Shown: positions 37,921-47,328 of the stretch, piece after piece | How the letters are laid out: every line of letters starts with the position of its first letter | Numbering within the stretch: the stretch's first letter is position 1 | NCBI RefSeq assembly: GCF_900185015.1 | Contig: NZ_FXYD01000003.1 | Span: 1 to 64,000, forward strand | Source: Octadecabacter ascidiaceicola | Lineage (GTDB): Bacteria; Pseudomonadota; Alphaproteobacteria; Rhodobacterales; Rhodobacteraceae | Direction of reading: 5' to 3' | Length of the DNA stretch: 64,000 nucleotides | Notes under the pieces: generated by a model | The model's input: the letters and a program-made list of their open reading frames with translations, nothing else | The model's database searches: none | Told to the model about the DNA's origin: nothing | Program-made: the position numbers and the translations under genes

Positions 37921-38706
37921 TTACTCGCCAAGTTTATAGTCCAGGAACCAGCGCACATTCAGCGCCTCAATGGTGCCGTCCCCCTGCATGTCAGCGATTG
38001 CCGCGTTGATCGGCTCAACAAGGTCGGAACCTTGCGGGAAGATGAAGCCGAAGTCTTCAGTGCCAAGCTTCTCTCCGACGATTTTCAGCCCGCCATCTGA
38101 GGCGTCAACATAACCGTTGGCAGCTGTACCATCCGTCAACACAAGGTCGACGTCCCCGTTTCGAAGGGCAGCAACCCCCGCACCGAAGGTTTCAAAAAGC
38201 TGAATGCGCGGGTTGGCCTCATCTGCATCAAGCACATCGTACACAGCGACGTAAAACGGCGTGGTGCCCGGCTGTGCGGCGACAAGCAGGTCATCATCAG
38301 CGGCAAAGCCGGCGGCGTCCGCAAAGCGTTCCTCGTCACTGCGTACAAGCATCACCATTTCAGACGTCATGTAAGTGTCTGAAAAATCGACGATTTCGGC
38401 GCGATCTTCGCGAATAGTGATACCGGTCATGCCCATATCGAATTGGCCTTCGGAGACCGCAGGGATCATCGCGTCCCAGCTGATGTTTTCGTAAGTGATC
38501 GTCGCGTTCAGGCGCTCCGCGACTTCGGCCATGGCGTCATATTCCCAACCAACGGCATTGCCGTCGCCATCGATGAACTGAAGCGGCGGATAGGCGTTTT
38601 CCGTAACAACGACAATTTCGCGACCTTCAAGGTTCGGCAAATGCCCATCGGCCAGCGCGGTTGTGGCGAATAGGGCGGTGGTAATAGCGATCAATTGTGT
38701 CTTCAT
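37921..38706 (-). CDS. Polar amino-acid ABC transporter substrate-binding protein
   Basis: A 261-residue periplasmic protein with a signal peptide ([15 protein letters not shown]), then [17 protein letters not shown], the typical start of family 3 (SBP_bac_3) binding proteins for polar amino acids. Other family segments are [36 protein letters not shown] and a C-terminal [17 protein letters not shown]. The ligand is unknown. It forms a two-gene unit with the permease. Confidence 0.93.
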   Translation of the reverse strand: MKTQLIAITTALFATTALADGHLPNLEGREIVVVTENAYPPLQFIDGDGNAVGWEYDAMAEVAERLNATITYENISWDAMIPAVSEGQFDMGMTGITIREDRAEIVDFSDTYMTSEMVMLVRSDEERFADAAGFAADDDLLVAAQPGTTPFYVAVYDVLDADEANPRIQLFETFGAGVAALRNGDVDLVLTDGTAANGYVDASDGGLKIVGEKLGTEDFGFIFPQGSDLVEPINAAIADMQGDGTIEALNVRWFLDYKLGE

Positions 38707-38766
38707 GGCAGTCTCCCTCAGGTTGGATTGGGTCGAGTATGGCGCAGCAGGCTATGGTGGCAAGCA

Positions 38767-39810
38767 TTAGCCACAAATCAAACAATCTGTGCGCGGCTTT
38801 ATCGTGATAATGCGCGTTTCGGCGTAAAGTGCATCGTAGATCAGCAAGCGTCCGCGCAAGCCCTCGCCCGCAACTGTTAAGGACTTAACGGCCTCGACAG
38901 CCATCATTGCACCAAGCACGCCAGGCAGCGGACCGAGCACGCCGCCTTCTGCGCAACTTGGCACCAGCGATGGGTCGGGACGCTCTGGAAAAATGCATTG
39001 ATAACATGGCGTACCAGCATGTGGGACGTATTCACTGATCTGCCCTTCCCACTGGGTTAAAGCAGCTGAAATCAGCGGTTTTTGTGCTTTAACGCAGACC
39101 TCATTTACCAAATAGCGTGTCTCGAAGTTATCCGTACCATCGAGCACGAGATCATATTCCGCGACCAATTCTGATGCGATCTCTCGGGTCAGTCGACGCT
39201 GATATGGTTTTACGGTGACATTGCTATTTAGCGCGCGCATGGCCTCAGCCGCGGATTGCACCTTTGGCTTGCCGATACTCGGTTCGGTATGAATGACTTG
39301 TCGCTGGAGGTTGGAGTTATCGACCACGTCGTCGTCAATAACGCCGATCGTGCCGACACCAGCAGCGGCAAGATATTGCAGCGCCGGTGCGCCCAAGCCC
39401 CCCGCACCGACGACCAATACAGAAGCATCCTTCAACGCCTTCTGCCCTGCCCCGCCGATTTCGCGCAGCACGATATGGCGGGCATATCTGGTGAGTTCGG
39501 AATCGGTAAACGGTCCTTCGTCGCTGTTCGCTTGGATACTGTCATTCGTCACGGGGCCGGAGCGCGCGCGCAACGCTGATAGCAAATTCGAATACCCAAA
39601 GACCACCAATCCAGCAAAAACAGCAAATATCCACACTTCAGGTTCATCACCCGTGTTACGCCTGATCGGATGACCATCCGGCAAAACAAAGTGCAGAACG
39701 ATCACGACGGCAAGCAATACTGCGATCATTGCAAAGCGGTAGGATCGTGGCAGTTTCATCGCCAACCCGATGCCCCAAAGGGCCGCTGCGAGACCGATAA
39801 CAATCATCAT
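38767..39810 (-). CDS. Membrane-anchored ThiF/MoeB family adenylyltransferase
   Basis: A 347-residue protein. The first 95 residues hold three hydrophobic segments (about 1-17, 27-45, 62-80). The rest is an E1-like ThiF/MoeB/HesA domain: YARHIVLREIGGAGQ, the ATP-binding VVGAGGLGAPALQYLAAAG, DGTDNFETRYLVNE, and zinc cysteines in CYQC and CLIC. Such enzymes adenylate the C-terminus of MoaD or ThiS for molybdopterin or thiamine synthesis. The membrane anchor is unusual for the family in general, though similar fusions occur in Rhodobacteraceae. It is the last gene of coaBC-dut-moeB. Confidence 0.88.
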   Translation of the reverse strand: MMIVIGLAAALWGIGLAMKLPRSYRFAMIAVLLAVVIVLHFVLPDGHPIRRNTGDEPEVWIFAVFAGLVVFGYSNLLSALRARSGPVTNDSIQANSDEGPFTDSELTRYARHIVLREIGGAGQKALKDASVLVVGAGGLGAPALQYLAAAGVGTIGVIDDDVVDNSNLQRQVIHTEPSIGKPKVQSAAEAMRALNSNVTVKPYQRRLTREIASELVAEYDLVLDGTDNFETRYLVNEVCVKAQKPLISAALTQWEGQISEYVPHAGTPCYQCIFPERPDPSLVPSCAEGGVLGPLPGVLGAMMAVEAVKSLTVAGEGLRGRLLIYDALYAETRIITIKPRTDCLICG

Positions 39811-39821
39811 CGCGTGACCAC

Positions 39822-40274
39822 CTATGTCGTTCCGGTTGAGCCGAACCCGCCTGTGCCACGCGCGGTTTCATCGACTTGTCCAACCTCAAACACGCCCTGC
39901 ACCACGGGCGCGACAACCATCTGCGCAATCCGCATGCCGTGGGTGATTTCGAAAGGCTCATCGCCACCATTTTGCACGATCACACCAAGAGGGCCACGAT
40001 AATCGCTGTCGATGGTGCCGGGGCTGTTGGGCAGCGTGATCCCGTGTTTCAACGCGAGGCCAGAACGCGGTCTGATTTGCACTTCATACCCGTCTGGGAT
40101 GGCCAAACGTAGGCCCGTTGGCACCAGCGTTCGTGCGCCCAGGGCAAGGGTAACACCCTGACAATCAGCGAAATTTGCTTTTAGATCAGCGCCAGCAGCG
40201 CCGGACGTTTCATATGTTGGCAGGCCGAGCGTTTCGTCTGCGCCATCAAGCCATTCAAAGCGGATTGTCACCAT
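39822..40274 (-). CDS. dut: Deoxyuridine 5'-triphosphate nucleotidohydrolase
   Basis: A 150-residue trimeric dUTPase, which hydrolyses dUTP to dUMP and keeps uracil out of DNA. All five motifs are present: [38 protein letters not shown] and the C-terminal [10 protein letters not shown]. Its start overlaps the coaBC stop by one base, an arrangement often seen in alphaproteobacteria. Confidence 0.97.
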   Translation of the reverse strand: MVTIRFEWLDGADETLGLPTYETSGAAGADLKANFADCQGVTLALGARTLVPTGLRLAIPDGYEVQIRPRSGLALKHGITLPNSPGTIDSDYRGPLGVIVQNGGDEPFEITHGMRIAQMVVAPVVQGVFEVGQVDETARGTGGFGSTGTT

Positions 40275-41461
40275 CAGCCCAATGCCTCGGCGATTTTTTC
40301 AGCTAAGCGTTGCGCGACCTGATCCTTGCCCATGCGTGGCCAGTTTTCTGCGCCATCTTCTGAGATCAAGGTAACATCATTCTCGGATCCACCCATAATG
40401 CCCGTGCTGGGCGACACATCATTCGCCACAATCCAATCGCAGCCCTTGCGCTTACGCTTTGCGGTCGCGTTTTCGATGACGTTTTGTGTTTCCGCCGCGA
40501 ACCCAACGACGAGCTTTGGCTTTTGCTTCCCCGCACAAACGGAGGCCAAAATGTCTGGGTTCTCAGCGAACTCTAAAACAGGTAACCCATTGCCATCTTT
40601 CTTTATTTTCTGATCGGCAGCGTTCGCCACGCGCCAATCTGCGACCGCGGCGGCAAATATTGCGGCGTCGGCCGGCAGCGCTGAATTGACCGCCTCAAGC
40701 ATCTGGTCTGCCGTTTGGACTTCAACCAAATCGACACCCATCGGGGCCGCCTTATCCGCAGGACCAGTCACGAAAGTCACCTGCGCACCAAGGCTGAGCA
40801 ATGCGCGCGCGATCGAGGTACCCTGAGCGCCGGACGAGCGGTTCGCGATGTAGCGAACAGGGTCGATTGGTTCATGTGTCGGGCCAGAGGTTACCAAAAT
40901 ATGCCGCCCCTTAAGGGGGCCGTCGTTCACGGCCGTTTCAACCGCGCCTACGATTTCCAGTGGCTCAGCCATTCGGCCAAAGCCAAATTCACCACAGGCC
41001 ATATCACCCTCATTAGGGCCACATATCAAAATACCATCTTCAAGAAGGATTTTCAGATTTCGCTGGGTCGCAGCATGTTCCCACATACGTACGTTCATGG
41101 ACGGCGCTATCAGCACGCGTTTGTCCGTCGCCATCAGCAAGGTCGAGGCAAGATCGTTCGCCAAACCAGCGGCCATCTTTGCCATCAAATCAGCCGTTGC
41201 GGGGGCAACGACGACCAAGTCAGCGGCGCGGCTTAACTCAATGTGGCCCATTTCGGCCTCATCGTTCAGATCGAACAGGTCTTGGTAAACCTTTTCGCCC
41301 GCCAAAGCGGAAACGCTAAGTGGCGTTACGAACTCGGTTGCCGCATTGGTCAAAACCGGAGTCACGGAATGCCCGCGTTCGCGCAACCTGCGGATCAGGT
41401 CGAGCGATTTAAATGCCGCGATACCGCCGCCGATGATCAACAGAATTTTCTTGCCAGCCAT
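40274..41461 (-). CDS. coaBC: Phosphopantothenoylcysteine decarboxylase / phosphopantothenate-cysteine ligase
   Basis: A 395-residue bifunctional enzyme of coenzyme A synthesis. The N-terminal CoaC part binds FMN ([29 protein letters not shown], and the cysteine-containing [13 protein letters not shown]). The C-terminal CoaB part has [15 protein letters not shown] and NRSSGAQG, and uses CTP to couple cysteine. Both halves look intact. First gene of the coaBC-dut-moeB unit. Confidence 0.97.
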   Translation of the reverse strand: MAGKKILLIIGGGIAAFKSLDLIRRLRERGHSVTPVLTNAATEFVTPLSVSALAGEKVYQDLFDLNDEAEMGHIELSRAADLVVVAPATADLMAKMAAGLANDLASTLLMATDKRVLIAPSMNVRMWEHAATQRNLKILLEDGILICGPNEGDMACGEFGFGRMAEPLEIVGAVETAVNDGPLKGRHILVTSGPTHEPIDPVRYIANRSSGAQGTSIARALLSLGAQVTFVTGPADKAAPMGVDLVEVQTADQMLEAVNSALPADAAIFAAAVADWRVANAADQKIKKDGNGLPVLEFAENPDILASVCAGKQKPKLVVGFAAETQNVIENATAKRKRKGCDWIVANDVSPSTGIMGGSENDVTLISEDGAENWPRMGKDQVAQRLAEKIAEALG

Positions 41462-41633
41462 ACGCTTGCCCTCTCATTAACGCGTAAAGACTAGGGGGTC
41501 GCGCGGGCGGTGGCCAGACACGAATATCCGAACTAGGCAGACATAAACCTTATGGTTCAATCCGAGCGCTTTGCTTTTGGCGGGGTTCTGTTTACGAATT
41601 ACGCAACGCCACGGATCACAGAAAGGTCCTTCT

Positions 41634-42167
41634 TTGCCTCTGCCCCAATTCACACTCGTCTTAGGTGGCGCCGCATCGGGCAAGTCTTCCTTTGCAGAAG
41701 CCCTTTGCTTTCAATCCACTAGGTCACGTGTGTACATTGCTACCGCTCAAGCCTTTGACGATGAAATGCGTGCGAAGGTCTCAGCGCATAAGGCTCAACG
41801 TGGGTCTGAATGGTTAACTATTGAGGCCCCTTTAGAGATTGCAGATGCAATTTCAGAACGGGCCGAAGGCGAAGTCGTTTTGCTAGATTGCGCGACCCTT
41901 TGGCTTAGCAACGTGCTGCTTGCCGAGCAGGATGCATCGGAGGCGACTGTAGTTCTTTTGGCCGCGATTGCAGCGTGCCCCGCCCAAGTCATCGTCGTTT
42001 CCAACGAAGTCGGCCACGGGATTGTCCCTGATAACGCCCTCGCGCGGCAGTTTCGCAATGCACAGGGGCGGCTGAACCAATCGCTCGCTGCGCGCGCCGA
42101 TTTGGTTGTGAATGTTATTGCCGGGCTACCGCAAATCCTCAAAGGGGATAAGGACATGTTAACGTGA
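41634..42167 (+). CDS. cobU: Adenosylcobinamide kinase / phosphate guanylyltransferase
   Basis: A 177-residue enzyme of cobalamin nucleotide-loop assembly. It has a P-loop (LGGAASGKSSFAE), HKAQRGSEWLTIEAP (with the guanylylated His), CATLWLSN and SNEVGHGIVP. I chose a TTG at 41634 because family similarity starts four residues later and AAAGG lies seven bases upstream; the frame stays open to an ATG at 41571. Its stop overlaps the next gene (GTGA). It fits with the B12-dependent NrdJ in the same window. Confidence 0.92.
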   Translation: MPLPQFTLVLGGAASGKSSFAEALCFQSTRSRVYIATAQAFDDEMRAKVSAHKAQRGSEWLTIEAPLEIADAISERAEGEVVLLDCATLWLSNVLLAEQDASEATVVLLAAIAACPAQVIVVSNEVGHGIVPDNALARQFRNAQGRLNQSLAARADLVVNVIAGLPQILKGDKDMLT

Positions 42168-42739
42168 CGGTCATATATTGGGTGCGCCACGCGCCAACCC
42201 ATGAAAAGACCTTTGTGGGTCATCGCGATGTCCCCGCAGACCTGTCTGACGAAGCGCAGATTGCGCGGTTGGATGGAGCGTTACCCCAAAATGCGCTTGT
42301 CGTTTCTTCTGATCTTTCCCGCAGCGTGGACACGGCGACAGCGATCCAAGGCCGCCGATTGCGGCTTCCCCATCGGGCGGGCCTGCGCGAATTTGATTTT
42401 GGGGATTGGGACGGGCTGCATTTTTCTGAGGTTGCCGAAAAATGGCCAGATTTGTCGCGAACGTATTGGCAAAATCCGGGCGACGTTGCTGCGCCAAATG
42501 GTGAAAGCTGGCATGCCGCCGCTGATCGTGTTTCTAGCGAAATTTCCTCAGTCATCGCAGACAACCCGCGCCGCGATATCATTGCCGTCGCGCACTTCGG
42601 TGCGATCCTGACACAGATGCAACGGGCTGCGGGTATCACTCCCTATGCCGCCCTCGCCCATCGGATCGACAACTATTCAATTACTGAAATTCAAGTTCGC
42701 CCAACCTACGGCGTCGCGAGGGTCAATCACGTTCCGTGA
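42164..42739 (+). CDS. Histidine phosphatase family protein, alpha-ribazole phosphatase-like
   Basis: A 191-residue phosphoglycerate-mutase-fold phosphatase: VRHAPT with the catalytic His, SSDLSRSVDTA, REFDFGDWDGLHF and VAHFGAIL with the second His. The overlap with cobU suggests it acts as CobC, removing the phosphate from alpha-ribazole phosphate in cobalamin synthesis. This rests on context; by sequence it could be another small-molecule phosphatase. The start is a GTG. Confidence 0.82.
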   Translation: MTVIYWVRHAPTHEKTFVGHRDVPADLSDEAQIARLDGALPQNALVVSSDLSRSVDTATAIQGRRLRLPHRAGLREFDFGDWDGLHFSEVAEKWPDLSRTYWQNPGDVAAPNGESWHAAADRVSSEISSVIADNPRRDIIAVAHFGAILTQMQRAAGITPYAALAHRIDNYSITEIQVRPTYGVARVNHVP

Positions 42740-42798
42740 AAGGCCCCAACACAAATTACGATTTGCGCTGATGCGGTCTCCCAAAGTAGCGTTGGCTC

Positions 42799-43488
42799 AT
42801 GACATATCAATTAATCCTCGGAAATCGCTTGTATTTTAGCTGGTCCATTGCGGCCAATATGATGGTTGAAAAGTTCGGCTTGTCTGAACACTTCGACATT
42901 CAAATCGTGTTGCCCAAAGAAGAAGCAGACGTTGCACGCTTTCTAAAAGACATCCCACCAGCACGAACATTGCCAACAATGGTGACGCCAGACGGCATTG
43001 TCGTGTCCGATAGCCTCGCGATTGCTGAGGAGCTGGCATCGCGTTTTCCCGAAGCGAACATGTGGCCAACAGACCCAGCAGCACGCGCTTTAGCGCGAAC
43101 AGTTGCGGCGGAAATGCATTCCAGTTTTGGCGGTTTGCGCGGCAATTGGCCAGTCAATTTACGCCACGTATTTACAGGTGCGGTCGCACCTCCGGAGATA
43201 GAAAAAGAACTCGATCGGTTGGAGACCATCTGGGCCAACGCACGAGAAAAATCAGATTCCACCACGCCTTGGCTCTGCGGAGATTACTGTATTGCGGACG
43301 CGATATTTGCGCCCATGGCCGCGCGTTTGGCTGCCTACAAATTCGACACGCGACCTGTGACGAAGGCCTATGTTGCTGCGCATCTTGCCGATCCCGCATT
43401 TCAGAAGTGGCGTGCAGATGGATTGCAAAACGATCCAGTCATGCCGAAGTTCGACCTTGATTTACCAACTGAGCCGTGGCCGGTCTGA
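42799..43488 (+). CDS. Glutathione S-transferase family protein
   Basis: A 229-residue GST-like protein. The N-terminal thioredoxin-fold domain has LYFSWSIAANMMVEKFGL with a Ser in the expected catalytic position and TLPTMVTPDGIVVSDSLAI (the Pro and the Glu/Asp-Ser glutathione site). The helical C-terminal domain ends with FQKWRADGL. The substrate is unknown. It stands alone between the cobalamin genes and comM. Confidence 0.85.
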   Translation: MTYQLILGNRLYFSWSIAANMMVEKFGLSEHFDIQIVLPKEEADVARFLKDIPPARTLPTMVTPDGIVVSDSLAIAEELASRFPEANMWPTDPAARALARTVAAEMHSSFGGLRGNWPVNLRHVFTGAVAPPEIEKELDRLETIWANAREKSDSTTPWLCGDYCIADAIFAPMAARLAAYKFDTRPVTKAYVAAHLADPAFQKWRADGLQNDPVMPKFDLDLPTEPWPV

Positions 43489-43539
43489 ACGTATCCTGTG
43501 TAATTTCCGGAGCATTTACCATTCAGTAACCACCCTGCT

Positions 43540-43555
43540 GTTAATGATCATTAAC
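43540..43555. promoter_or_regulatory. Palindrome resembling a CtrA box before comM
   Basis: GTTAATGATCATTAAC is a perfect 16-base palindrome 19 bases before the comM start codon. It contains TTAA and TTAAC, the two halves of the CtrA binding site, but with six rather than the usual seven bases between them. CtrA is known to control competence genes, including comM, in some Rhodobacteraceae. Confidence 0.5.
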
Positions 43556-43574
43556 GGTAGGGAAAGGGTTTGAA

Positions 43575-45086
43575 ATGGTAGCACGCGCCTACACGGTCGC
43601 GTTCGAGGGTGTTGAGGCGCGGTTGGTCGAGGTTCAATGCGCAACCGCCCCGGGGATGCCGGCATTTTCAATTGTAGGCTTACCTGACAAGGCCGTTTCC
43701 GAAGCGAAAGATCGCGTTCGCGCGGCGCTCAGCGCTTTGTCGATCGCCCTGCCCTCCAAAAAAATTACTGTTAACCTCTCGCCTGCGGACTTACCAAAAA
43801 TCGGGTCTCATTTTGACCTACCGATCGCGCTTGCACTGCTCGCGGCGCTCGACGTTATACCCCATGACAAGCTGGCGGAAACCGTCGCATTGGGGGAGCT
43901 TTCGTTGGATGGTACGCTCATTCCGGTTCTAGGTGCGCTTCCTGCTGCTATGGCAGCCGCCACTGAAAACAAATCACTTTTTTGCCCTTCAACTTGTGGC
44001 CCCGAAGCTGCTTGGGTCGATGCTGCGGCCGTGTTCGCGCCCAAAACGCTTGCCGAAACCCTACGCCACTTCACAGGCCAAGCACCGCTTTCACCCGCGG
44101 AACCAGGCGAGATCGCACCGCTTCAGGGAGGGCGAGATTTCAGTGACGTTAAGGGGCAAGAGAAAGCCAAACGCGCACTAGAGATCGCAGCAACAGGCCG
44201 CCATCATGTCTTGATGGTCGGCTCGCCCGGGTCCGGGAAATCTATGTTGGCCGCGCGACTATCAAGTATCTTGCCGCCACTAACACCTGCGGAAGCGCTT
44301 GAAACGTCGATGATCCATTCCCTTGCCGGGCTGTTAAACGAAGGAGGAATTAGCCGCGCCCGCCCGTTTCGAGAACCACATCACACCGCGTCGATGGCCG
44401 CAATTGTTGGGGGCGGGCGCGGAGCAAAGCCGGGGGAAATCTCACTCGCGCATAATGGTGTTTTATTCATGGACGAATTCCCCGAATACCCGCGCACCGT
44501 TCTGGAAACGCTCCGCCAGCCTATTGAAGCAGGCGAAGTCGTGGTGGCGCGGGCCAACGCACATGTCCGCTACCCTTGTCGGTTCATGCTGATCGCGGCC
44601 GCAAACCCTTGTAAATGCGGGTATTTAGCCGACCCGATGCGTGCCTGTGCTCGCGTTCCTGTCTGCGGTGAAGAGTATATGTCGCGCATTTCGGGGCCAT
44701 TGATGGATCGATTCGATCTGCGGATTGAGGTGCCGCCGGTGGCGCTGTCTGACCTCGACCTTCCGCAATCTGGTGAAAACTCCGCGGCGATCGCAACGCG
44801 GGTCGCGAAGGGTCGAGACATTCAAGCGGAGCGGTTTGCGGGTACTGATTTGCGGGTTAACGCGGACCTTGAAGGCAGCGCGTTAGAGGAAGTCGCGACG
44901 CCGGACACCGAGGGAAAGGCCCTATTGTTGCGGGTAGCAGATCGGTTCGGCCTGAGCGCGCGTGGGTATCACCGCGTCTTGCGGGTCGCTCGCACAATCG
45001 CGGATTTGGATGGGTGTGACGATGTGCGTAAACCCCACGTGGCAGAGGCCGTGGGCTATCGCTTGGCGCTTTCAAAGGAGCTTTGA
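43575..45086 (+). CDS. comM: YifB/ComM family Mg-chelatase-like AAA ATPase
   Basis: A 503-residue protein with an N-terminal Lon-like ChlI domain (PGMPAFSIVGLPDKAVSEAKDRV), an AAA core with Walker A MVGSPGSGKSMLAARL and Walker B NGVLFMDEFPEY, and a cysteine stretch (ANPCKCGYLADPMRAC). ComM is a branch-migration helicase that helps integrate incoming DNA during natural transformation. Here it is preceded by a CtrA-like palindrome. Its 3' end overlaps the convergent hydrolase gene by 31 bases. Confidence 0.95.
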   Translation: MVARAYTVAFEGVEARLVEVQCATAPGMPAFSIVGLPDKAVSEAKDRVRAALSALSIALPSKKITVNLSPADLPKIGSHFDLPIALALLAALDVIPHDKLAETVALGELSLDGTLIPVLGALPAAMAAATENKSLFCPSTCGPEAAWVDAAAVFAPKTLAETLRHFTGQAPLSPAEPGEIAPLQGGRDFSDVKGQEKAKRALEIAATGRHHVLMVGSPGSGKSMLAARLSSILPPLTPAEALETSMIHSLAGLLNEGGISRARPFREPHHTASMAAIVGGGRGAKPGEISLAHNGVLFMDEFPEYPRTVLETLRQPIEAGEVVVARANAHVRYPCRFMLIAAANPCKCGYLADPMRACARVPVCGEEYMSRISGPLMDRFDLRIEVPPVALSDLDLPQSGENSAAIATRVAKGRDIQAERFAGTDLRVNADLEGSALEEVATPDTEGKALLLRVADRFGLSARGYHRVLRVARTIADLDGCDDVRKPHVAEAVGYRLALSKEL

Positions 45087-45946
45087 ACAAAGGCCGCGGC
45101 TTTGCGCATTGCGGCGTTGGCTTCGGGAAGTCGGCCATCAAATATCTGCCAAACGTGCGGAACATGGGGCCAGATATCGACAGTTCCGCCCGTTGCCTTA
45201 CCCATTCTCTCGGAATCACTTCGCAAAGCTTCGTCCTTGCCGACTTGGATCAAGACTGGCGGCGGGTTCTGGAAATCAGCAAACAGTGGGCTCGCGAGAG
45301 GGTGTTTCGCATCCGCGCCGTTCAAGTACAGATCGACCGCTTCTTGCATTCGGCTAACCGGGATCAGCGGGTCTTTTTCTTGGTTCGTCGTGATCGTTTC
45401 CCCTGACAGGGTTAGGTCTGCCCATGGCGAAAACGCGAGGACCGCGGCTGGGCGTTCGTTTCGCGCAAGTACAGTCGACAACAAACCGAACACCAAATTT
45501 CCGCCCGCACTGTCGCCCGCAATCACGATCTGATGCGGCTTCCTGCCATTCGCGATTAGGTGGTCCCATGCTTTGAGTGCGGCAATTGGGGCTGCTGGAA
45601 ACGGCGCGTCCTGCAACACTGGATAATTAACAAGAAAAACGGCGGCCTTTGTGCGCTTGGCCAATCGGCCAGCGAAGGCGCGATAGCTGCGTTGTGATCC
45701 CGTTACGAACGCACCGCCGTGCAGGAACAGGATTGCGCGGTTTGCGATGGGTGTTCCGACGGTTATTCGGCTTGACGGGCCGTCTTGGGTTACTTCCAAG
45801 CCTTTGGGTTTGCTAAATAAAAATGGCGCGGCCCGCTCAAAACTGCGGTTCGCTTTTTCAGGGGTTCCGGTCCGCTTCAACTTGGGCTTCACCAGCCAAA
45901 GCATTCCGAACGTTAGTAACCGAAGCCTTATTGAGGGTGTCGTCAT
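45056..45946 (-). CDS. Alpha/beta hydrolase, hormone-sensitive-lipase type
   Basis: A 296-residue esterase-like protein. It has the oxyanion-hole motif [12 protein letters not shown], the nucleophile GDSAGGN, a likely Asp in [14 protein letters not shown] and a His in HVPHVWQIF. No signal peptide; the N-terminus is basic. It lies downstream of gshB (overlap ATGA) and converges with comM, sharing its last 31 bases on the opposite strand. The substrate is unknown. Confidence 0.88.
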   Translation of the reverse strand: MTTPSIRLRLLTFGMLWLVKPKLKRTGTPEKANRSFERAAPFLFSKPKGLEVTQDGPSSRITVGTPIANRAILFLHGGAFVTGSQRSYRAFAGRLAKRTKAAVFLVNYPVLQDAPFPAAPIAALKAWDHLIANGRKPHQIVIAGDSAGGNLVFGLLSTVLARNERPAAVLAFSPWADLTLSGETITTNQEKDPLIPVSRMQEAVDLYLNGADAKHPLASPLFADFQNPPPVLIQVGKDEALRSDSERMGKATGGTVDIWPHVPHVWQIFDGRLPEANAAMRKAAAFVQSSFESAKR

Positions 45947-46896
45947 GGGCGTTTGGCCTCAATCGCCTCCCAAATCTTGGCGGCAATGTTGACGCCGTCA
46001 AAGCGTTCGAGTTCCTGAATACCGGTAGGCGACGTTACGTTGATTTCGGTCAGGTAGTCGCCGATCACGTCGATCCCGACAAAGACCTGTCCTTTTTCAC
46101 GCAGCAGCGGGCCGATGCGGGCGCAAATTTCAAGGTCGCGTTCTGTCATGCCGATCTTTTCTGGGCGGCCTCCAACATGCATGTTTGAACGGGTTTCGCC
46201 CTTTGCTGGCACACGATTGATGGCGCCGACGGGTTCGCCATTCACGAGGATGATACGCTTATCGCCCGCGCTAACGTCTGGCAAAAATTTCTGCATGATC
46301 AATGGCTCACGGTTAATTCCGGCGAATAATTCATGCAATGACGCGAGGTTGCTATCGCCCTTTGACAGCTTGAAAACACCCGCCCCACCATTCCCATAGA
46401 GCGGCTTGAGGATCACATCGCCGTGGCGTGCGCGGAAGGCTTTAAGCGTTTCAAGGTCGCGTGCAATCGCTGTTGGGGGTGTCAGATCTGGGAAATCCAA
46501 CACGAGCAGTTTTTCAGGGTAGTTTCGCACCCAGAATGGATCATTCACGACCAAGGTGTCAGGGTGAATCCGATCCAGAATATGGGTCGTTGTGATGTAA
46601 CCCATATCGAAAGGCGGGTCTTGGCGTAGCCAGATCACGTCGACCTCTGCGAGGTCTTGTTCGCGCATTTCACCAACTGTGAAGTGATTGCCTTCTTCCC
46701 GACGAACAACCAAATCCTGCCCACGCGCAAGAACGCGGTCTTCCTGATAGCTCAGCTGATCTGGCGTGTAATAGAACAGTTTATGCCCACGCGCCTGTGC
46801 TTCTTCGGCGAGGCGGAAAGAGCTGTCGGCGTTGATATCAACAGCATCAATAGGGTCCATTTGAAAGGCAACGGTCAGAGGTTTTATAGCGGTCAT
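45943..46896 (-). CDS. gshB: Glutathione synthase
   Basis: A 317-residue ATP-grasp enzyme that adds glycine to gamma-glutamylcysteine. The N-terminal [30 protein letters not shown], and the ATP-binding [17 protein letters not shown] and [18 protein letters not shown] are typical, with [19 protein letters not shown] near the end. I placed the start at 46896; an ATG four codons earlier is equally possible. It forms the rsmI-yraN-gshB block, common in alphaproteobacteria. Confidence 0.96.
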   Translation of the reverse strand: MTAIKPLTVAFQMDPIDAVDINADSSFRLAEEAQARGHKLFYYTPDQLSYQEDRVLARGQDLVVRREEGNHFTVGEMREQDLAEVDVIWLRQDPPFDMGYITTTHILDRIHPDTLVVNDPFWVRNYPEKLLVLDFPDLTPPTAIARDLETLKAFRARHGDVILKPLYGNGGAGVFKLSKGDSNLASLHELFAGINREPLIMQKFLPDVSAGDKRIILVNGEPVGAINRVPAKGETRSNMHVGGRPEKIGMTERDLEICARIGPLLREKGQVFVGIDVIGDYLTEINVTSPTGIQELERFDGVNIAAKIWEAIEAKRP

Positions 46897-46956
46897 AACG
46901 AAGTCCATCTAAAAGGGTCTCCCCTACATGGACCCGCCCCACGCCAAGCGCAATGA

Positions 46957-47328
46957 TCAGGCAGCCATAAATGCGTTTTCGATCACATCGACGCGACCAA
47001 CTCCATCTACTAAGGCAAGGTCAATGCGCACGTCCGTCAATTGGCCCCGTGGCTGGCTCGCAAGAAATTCGGAGCCCGCGCCATAAATCCGATCCATCTG
47101 GCGGCGCGTCAGGTGCGTGGCCGCCTGAGCGTGGCTGCGGCTTTTCTTTACTTCAATGAAAATTACGCCGTCACCGTCCTGCGCAACAAGGTCGATTTCA
47201 CCGCATGACCCGCGCCAACGTGTTGCCAAGACAGGGTGCCCAGCGCGGGCATAGCGTTGCGCAACGATATCTTCCGCAGCGAGACCTGCATGATACGACG
47301 TTAAACCCCGTGCTTGTTTGGCTGTCAT
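46957..47328 (-). CDS. YraN family protein, endonuclease-like
   Basis: A 123-residue protein of the YraN/UPF0102 family, with a PD-(D/E)XK-like pattern: RWRGSCGEIDLVAQDGDGV and IFIEVKKSRSH, which carry the Glu, Asp, Glu and Lys of the fold. Its cellular role is not known. It overlaps rsmI by four bases and precedes gshB. The position between these two genes is conserved in related bacteria. Confidence 0.92.
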   Translation of the reverse strand: MTAKQARGLTSYHAGLAAEDIVAQRYARAGHPVLATRWRGSCGEIDLVAQDGDGVIFIEVKKSRSHAQAATHLTRRQMDRIYGAGSEFLASQPRGQLTDVRIDLALVDGVGRVDVIENAFMAA

